Source: Durusdinium trenchii
Taxonomy: Eukaryota > Sar > Dinophyceae > Suessiales > Symbiodiniaceae
Assembly: GCA_963970005.1 (NCBI GenBank)
Contig: CAXAMN010025339.1
Location: forward strand, 457,387 to 521,386
DNA: 64,000 bases
Direction of reading: 5' to 3'
A program made the position numbers and the translations under genes. Position 1 is the first letter of the stretch, and each line of letters starts with the position of its first letter. The notes below the pieces were generated by a model. That model made no database searches. It was not told where the DNA came from and saw only the letters and a list, made by a program, of their open reading frames with translations. Shown in pieces: positions 1 through 10,734 of the stretch.

Positions 1-1
1 C

Positions 2-340
2 AACAGTTCTGAAAACGCTTCCAATGAGACATATTTTTGGCTTGACGCCGGGAGTATGAATGTGGACAAGGAAGAAAGCTACGAAAACCAGTCGGTTGAT
101 TTCAATGAATCTTTGGTGGACAAGTCTGACAACAGCACTTTCGACGATGTCGAAGGTGGAAACCAGGGTCTGCTTGTCAACAGTTCCTTTGCATCCAACT
201 CTTCTGATGGAGGCCAACCAAAGAACAATGCCAGCCAGGTATTTGTAGATGATACAGAACAGGATGTAGATGGCAGCAGCAACAATCTTTCCTTCAATGG
301 TTCAAATGAAACAGAATCTTGGACTGCAAGCGGGTGCAAT
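2..340 (+). CDS. Partial exon, Asn/Ser/Asp-rich protein with many N-glycosylation sequons
   Basis: The frame is open from the window edge (base 2) to a likely GT donor near 333. The peptide is rich in Asn, Ser and Asp and carries repeated N-X-S/T sequons (NSS, NAS, NET, NES, NST), which suggests an extracellular or secretory-pathway protein. No catalytic motif is visible. The in-frame ATG at 56 is probably internal, because the frame is already open upstream with the same composition. The gene continues off the left edge. The family is not recognised, and the reading frame is supported only by composition and openness. Confidence 0.45.
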
Positions 341-459
341 AGGCCAAGGATTTATTTTGTTGGTTTCCGTATGTTTCCGTCTTCCTCCTGTCAAGGTTTG
401 GAACTTCGATATTGGAATCTTGGTGGCACATGGTTCGTTGTGCGGTGGAATGGTTGACG

Positions 460-3400
460 CTTGCTGCAGGTGCTCTGATTGGTTTGCATCCTAAGGAGAG
501 AACGGCACTCTGAACCTCAGCGCTTCAGTGTTTGTCTACGGTGCCCTGGCCGCATTGACATTAACATCACATAAACATGTGAGGATGCCAGGAGCCCCGA
601 AGCGTCCCAGAAATGAGCATAGCATACCTGTCAAGTGTGCCATTTCCGCTCGTTGAGCACAACTCCAATTCTTTTGGGTGGGCCCGGGCGCGAAACACGA
701 ACGTAGCAGCAACGTCCAATTGAAGAAATGCTGCAGGCACCTTGCGCCTGAGCCTCTCAGTTGCCACCCTGGATGCAACAATCCCCTGGTTCGACCTGGC
801 CGCTAAGGAGGTCGGTGTGCTGTGAACATTGCTTGACTTGCAGAAGTTGTTTTTGCTTGGATTCCGTGCCATTCCTGCTTTGTATAGCTATAGCAGCTAT
901 AGCACCAGGAGTCGCTTCACTTCAAATCCTGTGTCCATTGCTCAATGTTCATCAATGTTCACTGACTGACGCCACCAGGGCTTCCAGCGTTTGCTGCGAG
1001 AAACCATCAGCCGACAAGGAGGCTGCTTTCCAGATTGCTCTCTCTATATACAGTTGAGCATTTCAAGTCTTCCAAGTCTTCCAGTATTGCTTTCATTCAG
1101 CTTGGAGTCTTGCTCATGGCATATGCGATCGTGTTCCAGCGATTCGTAATCGCGGGAAGTATGTCTAGAGTCTATGTATATATAGATAAGTGTCAAACAT
1201 TCATGTCATCAAGCTTCTTTGTTTTCATTGTGTGTGCGTGTGTTGGAATCAGCCTTTATCTGCCCCACCAGGTGTGGAAGCCAAGCATGTTGCTTGGTGG
1301 AAATCATTCAAGGTCACTCTCAGGAAGCTAAGAATCGTTGTCGTTAATCTCTCTGTCTATAACCAGTTAACCAATGGGATGGATTGTGTCACAAGTGGTG
1401 TCCTCGCTGGGCTTTGTGGCTTGCGGTTCAGGTCCGAATACGACGCGTGGCTGCTTGGTCAGAATCCCTTCACGAAAGGTACATAACGGCTGATGATTGC
1501 TGCATTAGCATGCATTTTGCATCATTTTGCATTAGCGTGCATTCTGCAGCCATGCCCAAGAGTCCCAAGAGCAGATTGATATCTCAAGGAGTCAAGGACC
1601 TGGTTGCACTCCACTTTGATGATAGCTCCCTGACCAGCTCCTTTAGCAGTAGATTCGCCACTGTTACCACAGGAAATCATGAAAAAAGGGACTTCATGAT
1701 GCACCTTTAAAGTTTTAGGCTCGTTGCCAGCAGCTCAGGTAGTGGAACCCTTGCGCCGTTTGGACGCATCCCAGCTGGCTACGATTAGGCGCCGCCGGTT
1801 AAAACATCAGATTGCGACGATACGAAACTGATGCACAACCCATTGCACACTGGCAGATTGGCTGTGTTTGCTGACTTTGGCGTTTTGGTACCCGATGCAG
1901 CCCCAGGCCAGGACAGTAAAATTGAGCCACACAAGCAGAATCTGATATCACTGATCACCTAAAAATCGAGCTTTCATTGCTTCTTACTTGACCTTCGACC
2001 TTCGGCACATGAAGTCGAGTTTAATGATGTTTATATAATGTATATAGAGGGAGGCCCACGAAGGCGTGCCTTCACAGGAGACACATCTTCCGCGGAGGAT
2101 TTGGCAGCTACCTTTGCAGGAGGCCCTTCTGTTGGACATGTTGGTAGTCACAGCTCTGATGCAGCTTGTAGTTTGTAGACCATGCTGGCAGATCTCGTCG
2201 GCTTTTTTTGTCAAATTGCTTGGTTAATCAGGCTGCGAACGTGTCCATGACCTTGCGCAGGCACTGGGTCACTCCAGCTATCTGACCTGCCATGGGAAGA
2301 AGCTTTGGAGGCCAGGAAGAGTCCCAATGTCGAGCGTACACACACACACATGTAGCATTGAACTGTTGTATACTTGATATTGTAGAATCCTATAATATAT
2401 ATACACATACAAATCCGTATTCTAACATTTGCAAGACAACTGTATTGGAGGAGCCGTCGGTCCAGCGGGTGACAGTTGATCGTGCTGCAGACTCTTGGCA
2501 GCAGCATTGTCACTGCATGTCTTGACCGGGCCCTGAAAAGTTGAAAGTGCCTCAACAGAACAGAATGCGGTGGGATGGATGGAGCCGGGATGCAGCATAA
2601 AGGGCAAGCCATCAGTGCTGAGTCTTTTGCGATTTTGTGTGCTGAAAGGCATACAACTTCCGAAAGAATAAGTTTAGACGAGGGTGGGGAAACAGGCACC
2701 ATCGGACCATCCCTAAAAAGATTGCCCTCATCATCAACATTCAATTTAATGTGCTTTGCCACTCCTTCACTACCCTCGAGGCGTTCTCAAGTCAGAAAGA
2801 ATATGTGGCAAGTATGGCCTCATCTACATCCACCGAAGTTCTGTAGTGGCTGCCGCAGCGTGTTGTGGACTATGTTCAAGAGACTTCGGCGTTGCTCCTT
2901 TTTGACTCGGGACAGAGTTTTGTAATTTCCTGGCTTGGTTCCACAGGTGCTCTGCTTGGCTTTTCGGTCTGAGCAATTGTCATTGCTCATTGCGTGTGGC
3001 GATATCTCTACCAACAGGAAGAACTTGGGTCGAGCGGGAACTATGGGCATGTTGCAGTGATCGACAACAAGGTATACAAGGTATATACATGACAACCGCA
3101 TGTGTATAGACATATATGATATGTATGTGTGTATGTATGTATGAATGTATAATGTACAATGTAATGTAATATAATGGTAATTGTATTGTATGTAATTGTA
3201 GTGTAATGTAACATCTTATGGATGTATAAATTACAACACATGCAAAGGTGAGATGTTGATGCAAGTCGAGCAGTGTCAGTGCTTAGGCTTAGACGTCATT
3301 TGCGCCCTTAGGTATCAAACGCGCGAGTGGTGGTGGCCCCCGCATTCGCACAGAATGACTTGGAGACTTTCACCACGAGTACTTCGGTGCCAAGCATGGC

Positions 3401-5336
3401 CAGTACAGAAGATGACAACGACACAGGTGGCCAAGAACCGTCGTTGTTGTGATGGTGCGCCAATATGTGCTGACCGCTCTGAAGTGACCAAGTAGAAGTT
3501 TAAGCTGTTGGGTTACAGCTTGAAGGACACAAAGGCAGCCTGCGCCTCGAATGCTTTATAATGCTTTCATTTTTCTTCTGACAGGTGAAGTTGAGAACGT
3601 CACTAGCACTGGAGAGCCTCAAGTGTACCATGTGTATGCGGTCCAGTGCGCCTGGACGATGCTTGCCTGAATGGATGGTAATGGTACTGGGGAGTTGAAT
3701 CGGTACACCTTTGCATGAGATGCCGCTTAGTGTTACCAAAGGCAAGCAAGGCTATTCCCAGCCGTTCAAACTTCAAGCGGTGAATTGGTTGGGAATCAAG
3801 ATCGTAAGAGGAGCTCAACGAGTAATTTTTGTATAGTTAGCTTGTTCAAATAGTTCACTGTAATTAGATGAAGCAGATCAAGGGATTTCAATTTCTCGGA
3901 AGCACCAACATCACAACTTTGGCTGAAGAACTTTCTTGGGTTCCTGCTCCTTGAGCTTCACATGATTTTCTTCGAGCAAGTTTTGCATCTGGATTGCACT
4001 AGGTGCCTTGAATCATGCTAAGACCATTGACATGCGGAGCCTCTAGTTTGAGAGATTTTCAACATCACTTGGTGTGAAGAGCCCAAGATGGCCACTGCCC
4101 ACATCTCTCTCTCTCTCTCTACCCTCTCTGTCTCTCTCTCCTCCTTGCCCCCACGCTCCCTCCCTCCCTTTCCCCCTCCCTCTGACATAGAATGGTACAG
4201 ACCGTGACCCAATAAGTCAGGGACGGTGATCCGTGCACTCGACCCCAGACCCTGGCGATTTCTGCCTTTGGCCTTGAGTGCCCTGGCAGCTGTTGCTTCC
4301 GGCTGGGCGCTGAAGAGCTCTGTTCAGCTGCTTTGTGAGCCCCAGCGACCTTTGTGTGGCTTGGCATTGGGCGGGCAAAATCCTAATGGCATGATTTGGC
4401 ATGTGGGGGAATTTTTGCAAAGTGTGACAGCAACTGTTTACATGACTTGAGGTGTTTGAAAGACTGCACGGAGTGGTTCGGCACGCTTGACAAACCTTTG
4501 AGCTAGATTCTGCATTCAAAGGGTTGAAGGGCCAACCTACTTGTACGAGCTACTTTGAAATCACTTTGAAGTCAGACAGCGCGAAGGTGTTGAATATGCA
4601 CAAGGAGGGGGTTTGTGCAACAGTGTGGCAAGCATTCTTTTAAAGGAAGAAGGTGTCTCAGCAAGGCTGGATAAATGCTGACGCATGCTAGCTAAAACAA
4701 CTGTGCAACGACTGCCTTTCCCACCATGTCCTTTATACTGACTGTCATGCCCTTTTTTGTTGACGTGAATGAATGCATGAGGTTTGAGGTAGCTTTCGGT
4801 AGGGTGTGTAGTTTTGGGTTGTGCCGGGGGACAGGTTTCAGTACTTTTACATTTAGTTCTATGATGTCTCACAGTATGTATGTTGGCAATTGGCACCACA
4901 ACGGTGACCACGACTGGACCTCCCCTGAGTGGCCCAAGGTCCATGACTGAATCACGTGCGATTGGGATTCAGAGCTTCAGACTGCGTAGCATCGAGGGAT
5001 TCGATTGCTTTCGCAAGATTGGCAAACAGCTAAGGTGAAATGCCTTTCTTGCGGAGGCGACATTTGGCAAGCCATTGGCAGGTGGTGAAAGGTGAACCTT
5101 AAGTCAATTTTCTAATGATTTGTGTGAAAGTTATGTTCTGATATGTTCTGTTTTAACCATGAGTTCCTGGCCAATTCAACCACTTAGTCAGGAAATGAAC
5201 CTGATTTTGACGAACGTAGGCGCTTTGGCTGGCTCCTTGCTCGCAGCAAGATTGGTGGTCATGCACCTCTATTGGGGCGCCAGCCGGTCTGGCACTAAGT
5301 TTCTGCACGGAGGGCCAGTGAGGACGCATGTTTGTT
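460..5336. other. Region without a supportable gene
   Basis: Open frames here are short, present on both strands, and have no recognisable motif or consistent splice structure. The region holds a small CA tract (about 2340-2350), a TGTA-rich low-complexity tract (about 3110-3240) and a polypyrimidine tract (listed separately). It could be intergenic DNA or long intron. The left copia LTR begins at 5342. Confidence 0.5.
4104..4187. repeat. Polypyrimidine CT-rich tract
   Basis: About 80 bases of almost uninterrupted C and T on the + strand: a CT dinucleotide run, then TCTC and CTCC blocks and C-rich runs. The purine complement produces a spurious Arg/Glu/Gly-rich open frame on the minus strand. 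Confidence 0.8.
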
Positions 5337-5341
5337 CATTT

Positions 5342-5508
5342 TGTGAAGTTTGAGCATGACATGTCAAGGAACCGCATGCACATGAGCTGATGTGTCCGCC
5401 GCCATTTCCCGTTCAGGTGCGCACTGAGCCTCGTTCGCTTTTTGTGAAAAGGCGCCGTCCTTTCACACCCCCATGTGACACGACACCCCGTCGCACGTGT
5501 TGTGTTCA
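5342..5508 (+). repeat. 5' LTR of the copia element
   Basis: 167 bp beginning TGTGAAGTTT and ending TTCA, identical by eye to 35256-35422. Matching stops one base beyond the CA (a shared G) on the right side and at the TG on the left. The LTR is short for a copia element. Confidence 0.92.
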
Positions 5509-5510
5509 GT

Positions 5511-5525
5511 TGGCACCGGAGCCTG
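5511..5525 (+). promoter_or_regulatory. Primer-binding site for minus-strand synthesis
   Basis: TGGCACCGGAGCCTG lies two bases after the 5' LTR. It begins with TGG, the complement of a tRNA CCA end, as expected for priming of an LTR retrotransposon by a host tRNA. I did not identify the tRNA. Confidence 0.7.
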
Positions 5526-5531
5526 CTGTCC

Positions 5532-6146
5532 ATGACCTCCTCTTCTGTGCATTCCCTGCCGAACGGTTGGACGCATGCTGAGCTCGCAGAGCTGGAAGAG
5601 ACGCTGGCCGCAGATGAGACTACAGATGATCCAGGTGCGTGGACCTCAAACCCCAGACCTTGGCGCTGTTTGAGATGCCACTCTAGTCATTGGGCCTCGT
5701 TGGGCAACGACACCTATGCATGCCAGGTCTGCGATTCTCGAGAGTTCTACGAGTCTTCGGAACCTCGAAGGCACCAGACTTCTGATGGTGTTTGGATGTA
5801 TGTTCCTGCAGTACGGTCCGATGGCTCTCCCAATGAGGATCCGCCCCCATTTGCTGACCGGAGGCAGTCCGAGGATCAGCGAGCCGCTGACCCGGCACGG
5901 GAAGCAGGTGAGAGCGAGAATCCAACCCATGATCCTTCGGTGGACACCTCGGTTGACTATGTTTGGCCTCAAGGCCTTGGTTCCGAGTTGTCGGCCGCCA
6001 GTTCAAGACGTCAACGAAGGAGAAACCGATCCACTGCGCAAGAAGTACCTAGCAATCCATCGCCTTCAGGTGTTCCTTTGCCGGCCATGCTGCCGATCGA
6101 AGCTCGAGGCAAGGGAGTTGGCAAGAGTTCAGATGACTCAAGGTGA
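5532..6146 (+). CDS. copia gag, N-terminal part with a zinc ribbon
   Basis: The first ATG after the LTR and primer site opens a frame of about 204 codons. Near residues 42-65 it has two CxxC pairs (CLRC and CQVC, about 20 residues apart) after a Trp-rich stretch, suggesting a small zinc ribbon that could bind nucleic acid. The rest is polar and low in complexity. The frame ends at TGA 6144-6146. The next gag frame starts one base back at 6143 and is closed upstream by a TGA at 6134, so the shift must fall within about 12 bases. No convincing slippery heptamer is present, so an indel is likelier than programmed -1 frameshifting. Confidence 0.7.
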   Translation: MTSSSVHSLPNGWTHAELAELEETLAADETTDDPGAWTSNPRPWRCLRCHSSHWASLGNDTYACQVCDSREFYESSEPRRHQTSDGVWMYVPAVRSDGSPNEDPPPFADRRQSEDQRAADPAREAGESENPTHDPSVDTSVDYVWPQGLGSELSAASSRRQRRRNRSTAQEVPSNPSPSGVPLPAMLPIEARGKGVGKSSDDSR

Positions 6147-8584
6147 TGAAGCAGTTGCTTGAGGAGCGCAAGAACGACAAGTCCTCGCAGAGCAGTTGGG
6201 ACACCCGTAAGGGACCGTCGCCTGGCATAAAGTGGAAGGGTGGAACTCCTCCAAATCCACCCAAGTGGAACTACAGCTCCTCGGACCTCCGTGCCTTCTC
6301 CAAGTTCGAGCGTCGGGTCAATGTTTGGAGATTACAGGTTCAGAACCAGTTGACCGGCGCTGAGGCCGGATTGATGCTGTTCTCAAGCCTGACAGGCGAG
6401 GCCGAGGCAGAAAGTGAACACATGGAGCTGTCGAGGGTGAATGACAAGAACGGCATGGACTACATGCTTTCGTGCTTGAAGGGGCCACTTGAGCAGAAAG
6501 TTTTGTATCAGAAGCGTGCATGGCTTGCAAACTACGAAGTTGTTGCCCGCACTGCAAACGAAACGATTCGACAGTACATCAATCGATACAAGCGGATCGA
6601 ACGTGATTTGCAAGCAGTTGGCATACAGACAGGTGCAATGTATGACTCAGAGTCGAGGGGAAACAGGATCCTTGAGCGTTGTAAGTTGGAACCTTCATTG
6701 GCCCGTTTGGTTTTGATTGGTGCACACAACAGCTTGGATTTTGATGCCATTGTTGAAAGTTTGCAGCTACAATTCCCCGACTTTAAGACCACGCGAGCAG
6801 TGTTTCATCAGCATCAGCCTCCATGGAAGCAGCCACAGTCGTTCAAGTCTAGTGGAAAGTCTTACAGTTCCACATCCGCCTCCACCACCACGAGCTCAAG
6901 CTCAACGGTGCCGTCATCGGCATCAGCCTACAACCGCAGCAAAGGCAAAGGAGGGTATCCACCTCGCAAGGTCTTCCAGGCCGAGCACGAAACCGTGCAT
7001 GAAGCTGAAAACGAAGACAAGCTCGCTACGGCCGACATGGCCGCTGAGGACGAAGAGTTCTTTGAGACCGAGGAAAACCCCAATGCCTCACCGCCAGTCG
7101 ACCCTGATCCGGACCAGGAAGATGACGATGATTTGGGTGCTTCGCTAAGCGAATTGGCATCCGTGCTCACGGTCACTTCCAACAAGTTGAAAGCAGCTAC
7201 ATTGGGTCGCAAGTTCACAGGACGCAAGTCCATACAAGAGAGGAAGCGCACAAGCAGTTGTTCAGCTTGCGGTGCCATCGGCCATTGGGCTGGTGACACC
7301 GAGTGTCCAGTCTCGGCCAAAGGCCCTGGCAAAGGAGGAAAAGGCAAGAGCAAGACTGCAACTGGGGGGACCCAATCCTCGACTTCCTCGTCCACCTTCC
7401 CCAAGAAGACGTTCGTGGTGACCTATGGGGATGAACAACAACAAGATCCACAAGATCCCTTCTACACCTTCCCGGCCAACCTCATGGTAGATGTTCCGGA
7501 TGCCCCCTTCGTTTATGTCACCGAGACCATTGACCTAGCTGGCTACATGGTGTTGGACACGGCGTGTCAACGGTCATGTGCTGGGAGCCGGTGGATGGGT
7601 ACACATATGAAGTTGTTGGGAAACCATGGGTTGCAATGTCACCAAGTACCATGCGACGATCGATTCCAGTTCGGTGCAGGTGCATGCCAGCAAGCAGCAA
7701 CCCGCTGCTACTTTCCAGCTGCCTTCATCAGTCAGGAGACTCAGGGCATTGTTTTGGGCGCAAGCGTTTTGGATGTCAACATTCCGTTTTTGGCTAGTCG
7801 CATCCTCATGGAACAGTTGGGCTGTGTCATTGACATGCATCAAGGCATTTTGCATTTTGCAGTTGTTGGCATTAGTGTTCCATTGAAACGCAAGCACGGA
7901 CATTTGGTTGCATGCATCACGGCATTCCCTCCGAGAGTCTCGCACATGTCTTGTTGGAGTGATTTGCAAGATGATCGTTTTGGGCATGAACCTTCCCCCG
8001 AACTCGTCGTGCATCCCGAAGCTTTGGCTGTTTCAGACGGTGTTTCCACCACGGCTTTCATCTATGCGGGCCAGTCCGTCGACGAGACAGCCACCCACAT
8101 GGCTGGAACATTGGAGGACCTTTCTCCTCCGCCTGTTCCTGTTGGAGTTCAATGTCATCAAGTCCATGCGCAAGCTGGTGCGCCTCGGAATCCGTCCAAG
8201 GACATGGCTCAGCAGCATGGGATTGCTCGAGCTGCAGGAGAAGCATCGTGCACAGATGCAGAGGACCATGGTGTCACAGAGGGATTGCACTCACCCCGAG
8301 TTCCAGCGATACGGCAACCTCCACGGCCGCTTCGCCAAGTGCAAGAGATGCGATCAACAGGTTCAAGTGGAACCAAGAGCTCGGAGCTTGGGCGGTACAC
8401 TCACCAACATCTTCAAGCTCGTCTGCACTGCCCTTACCCTCACAGGACACAATCCTCTCTCCGTCAGAACTGGTTCACAGGACCACGGCAGCCAAGAGCA
8501 AGTCCAAAGCAGCCAAGAGCAAGAGCAAGCCAGCACCACGTCGGCCCTCCGACACCAGATCAACCACCAGCTCAGGCTCCATGA
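6143..8584 (+). CDS. copia gag-protease segment
   Basis: An open frame of 813 codons. Residues about 40-220 form a helical gag capsid-type domain (motifs LRAFSKFERRVNVWRLQ and IRQYINRYKRIERDLQAVG). Ser- and acid-rich linkers follow. A CCHC zinc knuckle (C-x2-C-x4-H-x6-C) starts near residue 373 (base 7259). A retropepsin-type active site, LDTAC, has its Asp near residue 472 (bases 7556-7558). From about 8150 this frame becomes Pro/Gln/His-rich and no longer matches element coding; the real continuation lies in another frame, so the last ~145 residues are out of frame. The product would package the RNA and cleave the polyprotein. Confidence 0.88.
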   Translation: MMKQLLEERKNDKSSQSSWDTRKGPSPGIKWKGGTPPNPPKWNYSSSDLRAFSKFERRVNVWRLQVQNQLTGAEAGLMLFSSLTGEAEAESEHMELSRVNDKNGMDYMLSCLKGPLEQKVLYQKRAWLANYEVVARTANETIRQYINRYKRIERDLQAVGIQTGAMYDSESRGNRILERCKLEPSLARLVLIGAHNSLDFDAIVESLQLQFPDFKTTRAVFHQHQPPWKQPQSFKSSGKSYSSTSASTTTSSSSTVPSSASAYNRSKGKGGYPPRKVFQAEHETVHEAENEDKLATADMAAEDEEFFETEENPNASPPVDPDPDQEDDDDLGASLSELASVLTVTSNKLKAATLGRKFTGRKSIQERKRTSSCSACGAIGHWAGDTECPVSAKGPGKGGKGKSKTATGGTQSSTSSSTFPKKTFVVTYGDEQQQDPQDPFYTFPANLMVDVPDAPFVYVTETIDLAGYMVLDTACQRSCAGSRWMGTHMKLLGNHGLQCHQVPCDDRFQFGAGACQQAATRCYFPAAFISQETQGIVLGASVLDVNIPFLASRILMEQLGCVIDMHQGILHFAVVGISVPLKRKHGHLVACITAFPPRVSHMSCWSDLQDDRFGHEPSPELVVHPEALAVSDGVSTTAFIYAGQSVDETATHMAGTLEDLSPPPVPVGVQCHQVHAQAGAPRNPSKDMAQQHGIARAAGEASCTDAEDHGVTEGLHSPRVPAIRQPPRPLRQVQEMRSTGSSGTKSSELGRYTHQHLQARLHCPYPHRTQSSLRQNWFTGPRQPRASPKQPRARASQHHVGPPTPDQPPAQAP

Positions 8585-9190
8585 GACCCATGATGCACGA
8601 CCTGACGATGAACGACTACCAGGGATCGGGGTACACTCGAGAGGAGTTCGAGAACATCATGGAATGCTACGAGGAAAGGGAGCCGACCTCAGACAATCCG
8701 GATCAGTACCACTCCGATCTGGAGAGCTGGGACTGGAGGGCATGATGGACAGTGACCATGACTATTGGGAAAAGGGCAAGAACAAGCTCACGAGGCATCG
8801 CAACATGCCTCGATTGTTGCTGTACAACCTTCATCACCAAGACTGCCCGATTCCAAAACACCTTCTATGGTCAGAATGCCGAGCAGAGGTACAGTATGAA
8901 GACGGGACATTTGAAACCGTCCAATATGATTGGAGGAGCCACCAGGAGACTCAGCTCAAGATGCCATGGACTGGCCGGACGGTCTTCACCATCCAGAATT
9001 CGAACAACCAGTCCACAGGCCTTCTGTCATCAGCCGCTCGAAGGGCTCTTCGAGGCAAGCTGAGAGAGCTGCACCGTGTCCACAAGATAGAATATGACCT
9101 GGTGAGCCAATCCAAGGATGATGATCACCTGCTCGAGCACTTCAAGAAGTCACGGGACACACGGTCCAAGGTTGACATCCTGGAGACATT
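8150..9190 (+). pseudogene. copia polyprotein, protease-to-integrase linker, frameshifted
   Basis: Coding moves to the frame of base 7908 near 8150 (segment KSMRKLVRLGIRPRTWLSSM, then a CxxC at about 8349-8363). It shifts near 8360 to the frame of 8152 (FKWNQELGAWAVHS, Ser/Lys/Pro-rich linker, then an acidic segment with EEFENIMECYEE), and returns near 8735 (GKNKLTRHRNMPRLLLYN). The sequence reads as one continuous protein only if small indels are allowed. This kind of linker contains a zinc-binding CxxC and no enzyme motif that I recognise. Confidence 0.65.
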
Positions 9191-9485
9191 CAGCAGGACA
9201 AGCCAACATCTCCAGAAGAAGCGGCCAATTTGGCCTTAGTGCGGCAGCGCCCATCGACTATGCAACCGGATGGGACCTTCAGAAGACCGCCCACCAGCAA
9301 GAAGTCGAGTGGCAACTGGATCAACTCAAGCCCTTGATCCTCATTCAGGGCATCGATTGCCGCGACTGGTGCATCCTTCAGGACAACACCAACTATGTCA
9401 GGAGGAAGATTCTTTTGCTCATGCGTCGAGCCAAGGCACGCAGACTGTTGAAGAAGGTCTGCCAATGGTGGGTGCCGCAAGCAAG
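9170..9485 (+). pseudogene. Methyltransferase-like Rossmann segment in the copia polyprotein
   Basis: Across a frameshift near 9190 the protein reads DILETF followed by AGQANISRRSGQFGLS and, a little later, GWDLQ. This resembles SAM-binding motif I of DNA methyltransferases (hydrophobic-E-x-F-A-G-x-A, then Gly-x-Asp). A segment with GIDCRDWC follows about 35 residues later, where a cytosine methyltransferase would carry its Pro-Cys catalytic loop. Here the position reads Asp-Cys, so activity is doubtful. Dinoflagellate retrotransposons are known to have captured cytosine methyltransferases (de Mendoza and colleagues, 2018). Whether this domain belongs to that group is inference. A further frame change near 9470 leads into the next segment. 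Confidence 0.45.
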
Positions 9486-10732
9486 TGGATGAAGGACGCA
9501 TGTTCCTGCTGGAAAATCCCACTACCAGCCGGATCTGGTTCGAGCCCGTCATGACCAGCCTGCTTAACCTTCCCGGCGTGACCACCACAACCTGTCATGC
9601 CGGATCAGATGGAGCCCAGGACTCGAAGGGCAACATGATCAGGAAGGGGCACAGGTTCATGGGCAACTGCCCTCATGTACTGGCACGTCTGAGCCGCAAG
9701 CTCACACCAGACCAGCAGAAGCAATGTGTGCCACTCCAAGGCAAGGAAACCACCTTGTCACAGCGCTACCCACCAGAGATGGTCGCCGAGATCCTCAGGG
9801 GCGTGCGAGATGAGGTACACCACCGACATCCAGATCGACAGCACCAGCCCCGTACCTTTTTCACCACGTTCATGATCACAGCAGTTGACCAATGGGCAGA
9901 AGCACTCCAGATGGCTGACAGCACCTTCCAAGTCACTCGATACAAGTCCTTCACGCTGCCTATTTCAGATCCCCTCTTCCTCAAGGCCTTGGAGCTTTCT
10001 CAATGGAAGCACATGGAGAGGGTTCAGATTGCAGCACAACCAATCACCTGGCGGTTTCCCTGGCACGTGCCTCACACCCACAGGGCAGCCGTGCTCAGAT
10101 ACACCGACGGCCAGGTAGATGTCATTGAAGAAGATCTTCAAGAACTACGTCACCCAAAGGCACGGTTCAAGAAGCCAGTGGACGTTGGCGTTTTCATGTT
10201 TGGACAAGCCCGGCAGGCAGAACCACACGCATCACATCCTCCAGAGGCCAAACGCCTCCGACCAGACCAGGACGACACAGCCACGACACAGGCATCAGAC
10301 CGGCCAGATGACAACCCAAGAAGCATTATGCCAAATCCCTCGGAGGACATCACCTTCCCTGATACTCTCAAGATCAGTGCGGAGATCAAGAACAGCCTCC
10401 GTCGGATGCACAAGAACCTTGCACATCCCAGACCAGCAGAACTCAAACGACTGCTTGCTATGAACGGCATTTCCGACCAGCGGATCCACACAGCCGTTGA
10501 GTCGATGTCGTGCGATACATGCAATCGCACCAAAGGGCCATCCAGGCCTGCTCCAAGTGGCGTGATGGCCGATGATGGAGCTTCCCAATTTGCCGACAGA
10601 GTCCAGATGGACATCTTCTACGTCAGAGACCTGACAGGAGCAAACCATATGATCCTTGAAGTCATTTGTGAAGTCACTCACCTCCACTTGGGCTTCCTCC
10701 TCCAGAACCGCTCACCCGCTGCTTCACCTTAG
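9485..10732 (+). CDS. copia polyprotein segment, pre-integrase zinc finger and start of integrase core
   Basis: A 415-codon open frame. The first ~280 residues are element-specific sequence of unknown role. Near residues 305-350 it has a GAG-pre-integrase HHCC-type zinc finger: MHKNLAHPRPAEL (two His), then SCDTCNRTKG (CxxC). The integrase catalytic core begins with VQMDIFYV, giving the first Asp of the D-D-E triad (about base 10610). The frame stops at 10732 through a frameshift, and the core continues in other frames. Integrase joins the cDNA to host DNA. Confidence 0.85.
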   Translation: MDEGRMFLLENPTTSRIWFEPVMTSLLNLPGVTTTTCHAGSDGAQDSKGNMIRKGHRFMGNCPHVLARLSRKLTPDQQKQCVPLQGKETTLSQRYPPEMVAEILRGVRDEVHHRHPDRQHQPRTFFTTFMITAVDQWAEALQMADSTFQVTRYKSFTLPISDPLFLKALELSQWKHMERVQIAAQPITWRFPWHVPHTHRAAVLRYTDGQVDVIEEDLQELRHPKARFKKPVDVGVFMFGQARQAEPHASHPPEAKRLRPDQDDTATTQASDRPDDNPRSIMPNPSEDITFPDTLKISAEIKNSLRRMHKNLAHPRPAELKRLLAMNGISDQRIHTAVESMSCDTCNRTKGPSRPAPSGVMADDGASQFADRVQMDIFYVRDLTGANHMILEVICEVTHLHLGFLLQNRSPAASP

Positions 10733-10734
10733 GT

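Noticed and set aside
4018..4367. Arg/Glu/Gly-rich minus-strand frames
   Set aside because: They arise from the polypyrimidine tract at 4104-4187.
4561..4944. A 127-codon minus-strand open frame left of the copia element
   Set aside because: No motif, no splice context, low-complexity composition, and an overlapping + frame of similar quality.
6134..6146. Programmed -1 frameshift between the two gag frames
   Set aside because: No slippery heptamer is present and many other frame changes occur in the same element, so an indel is more likely.
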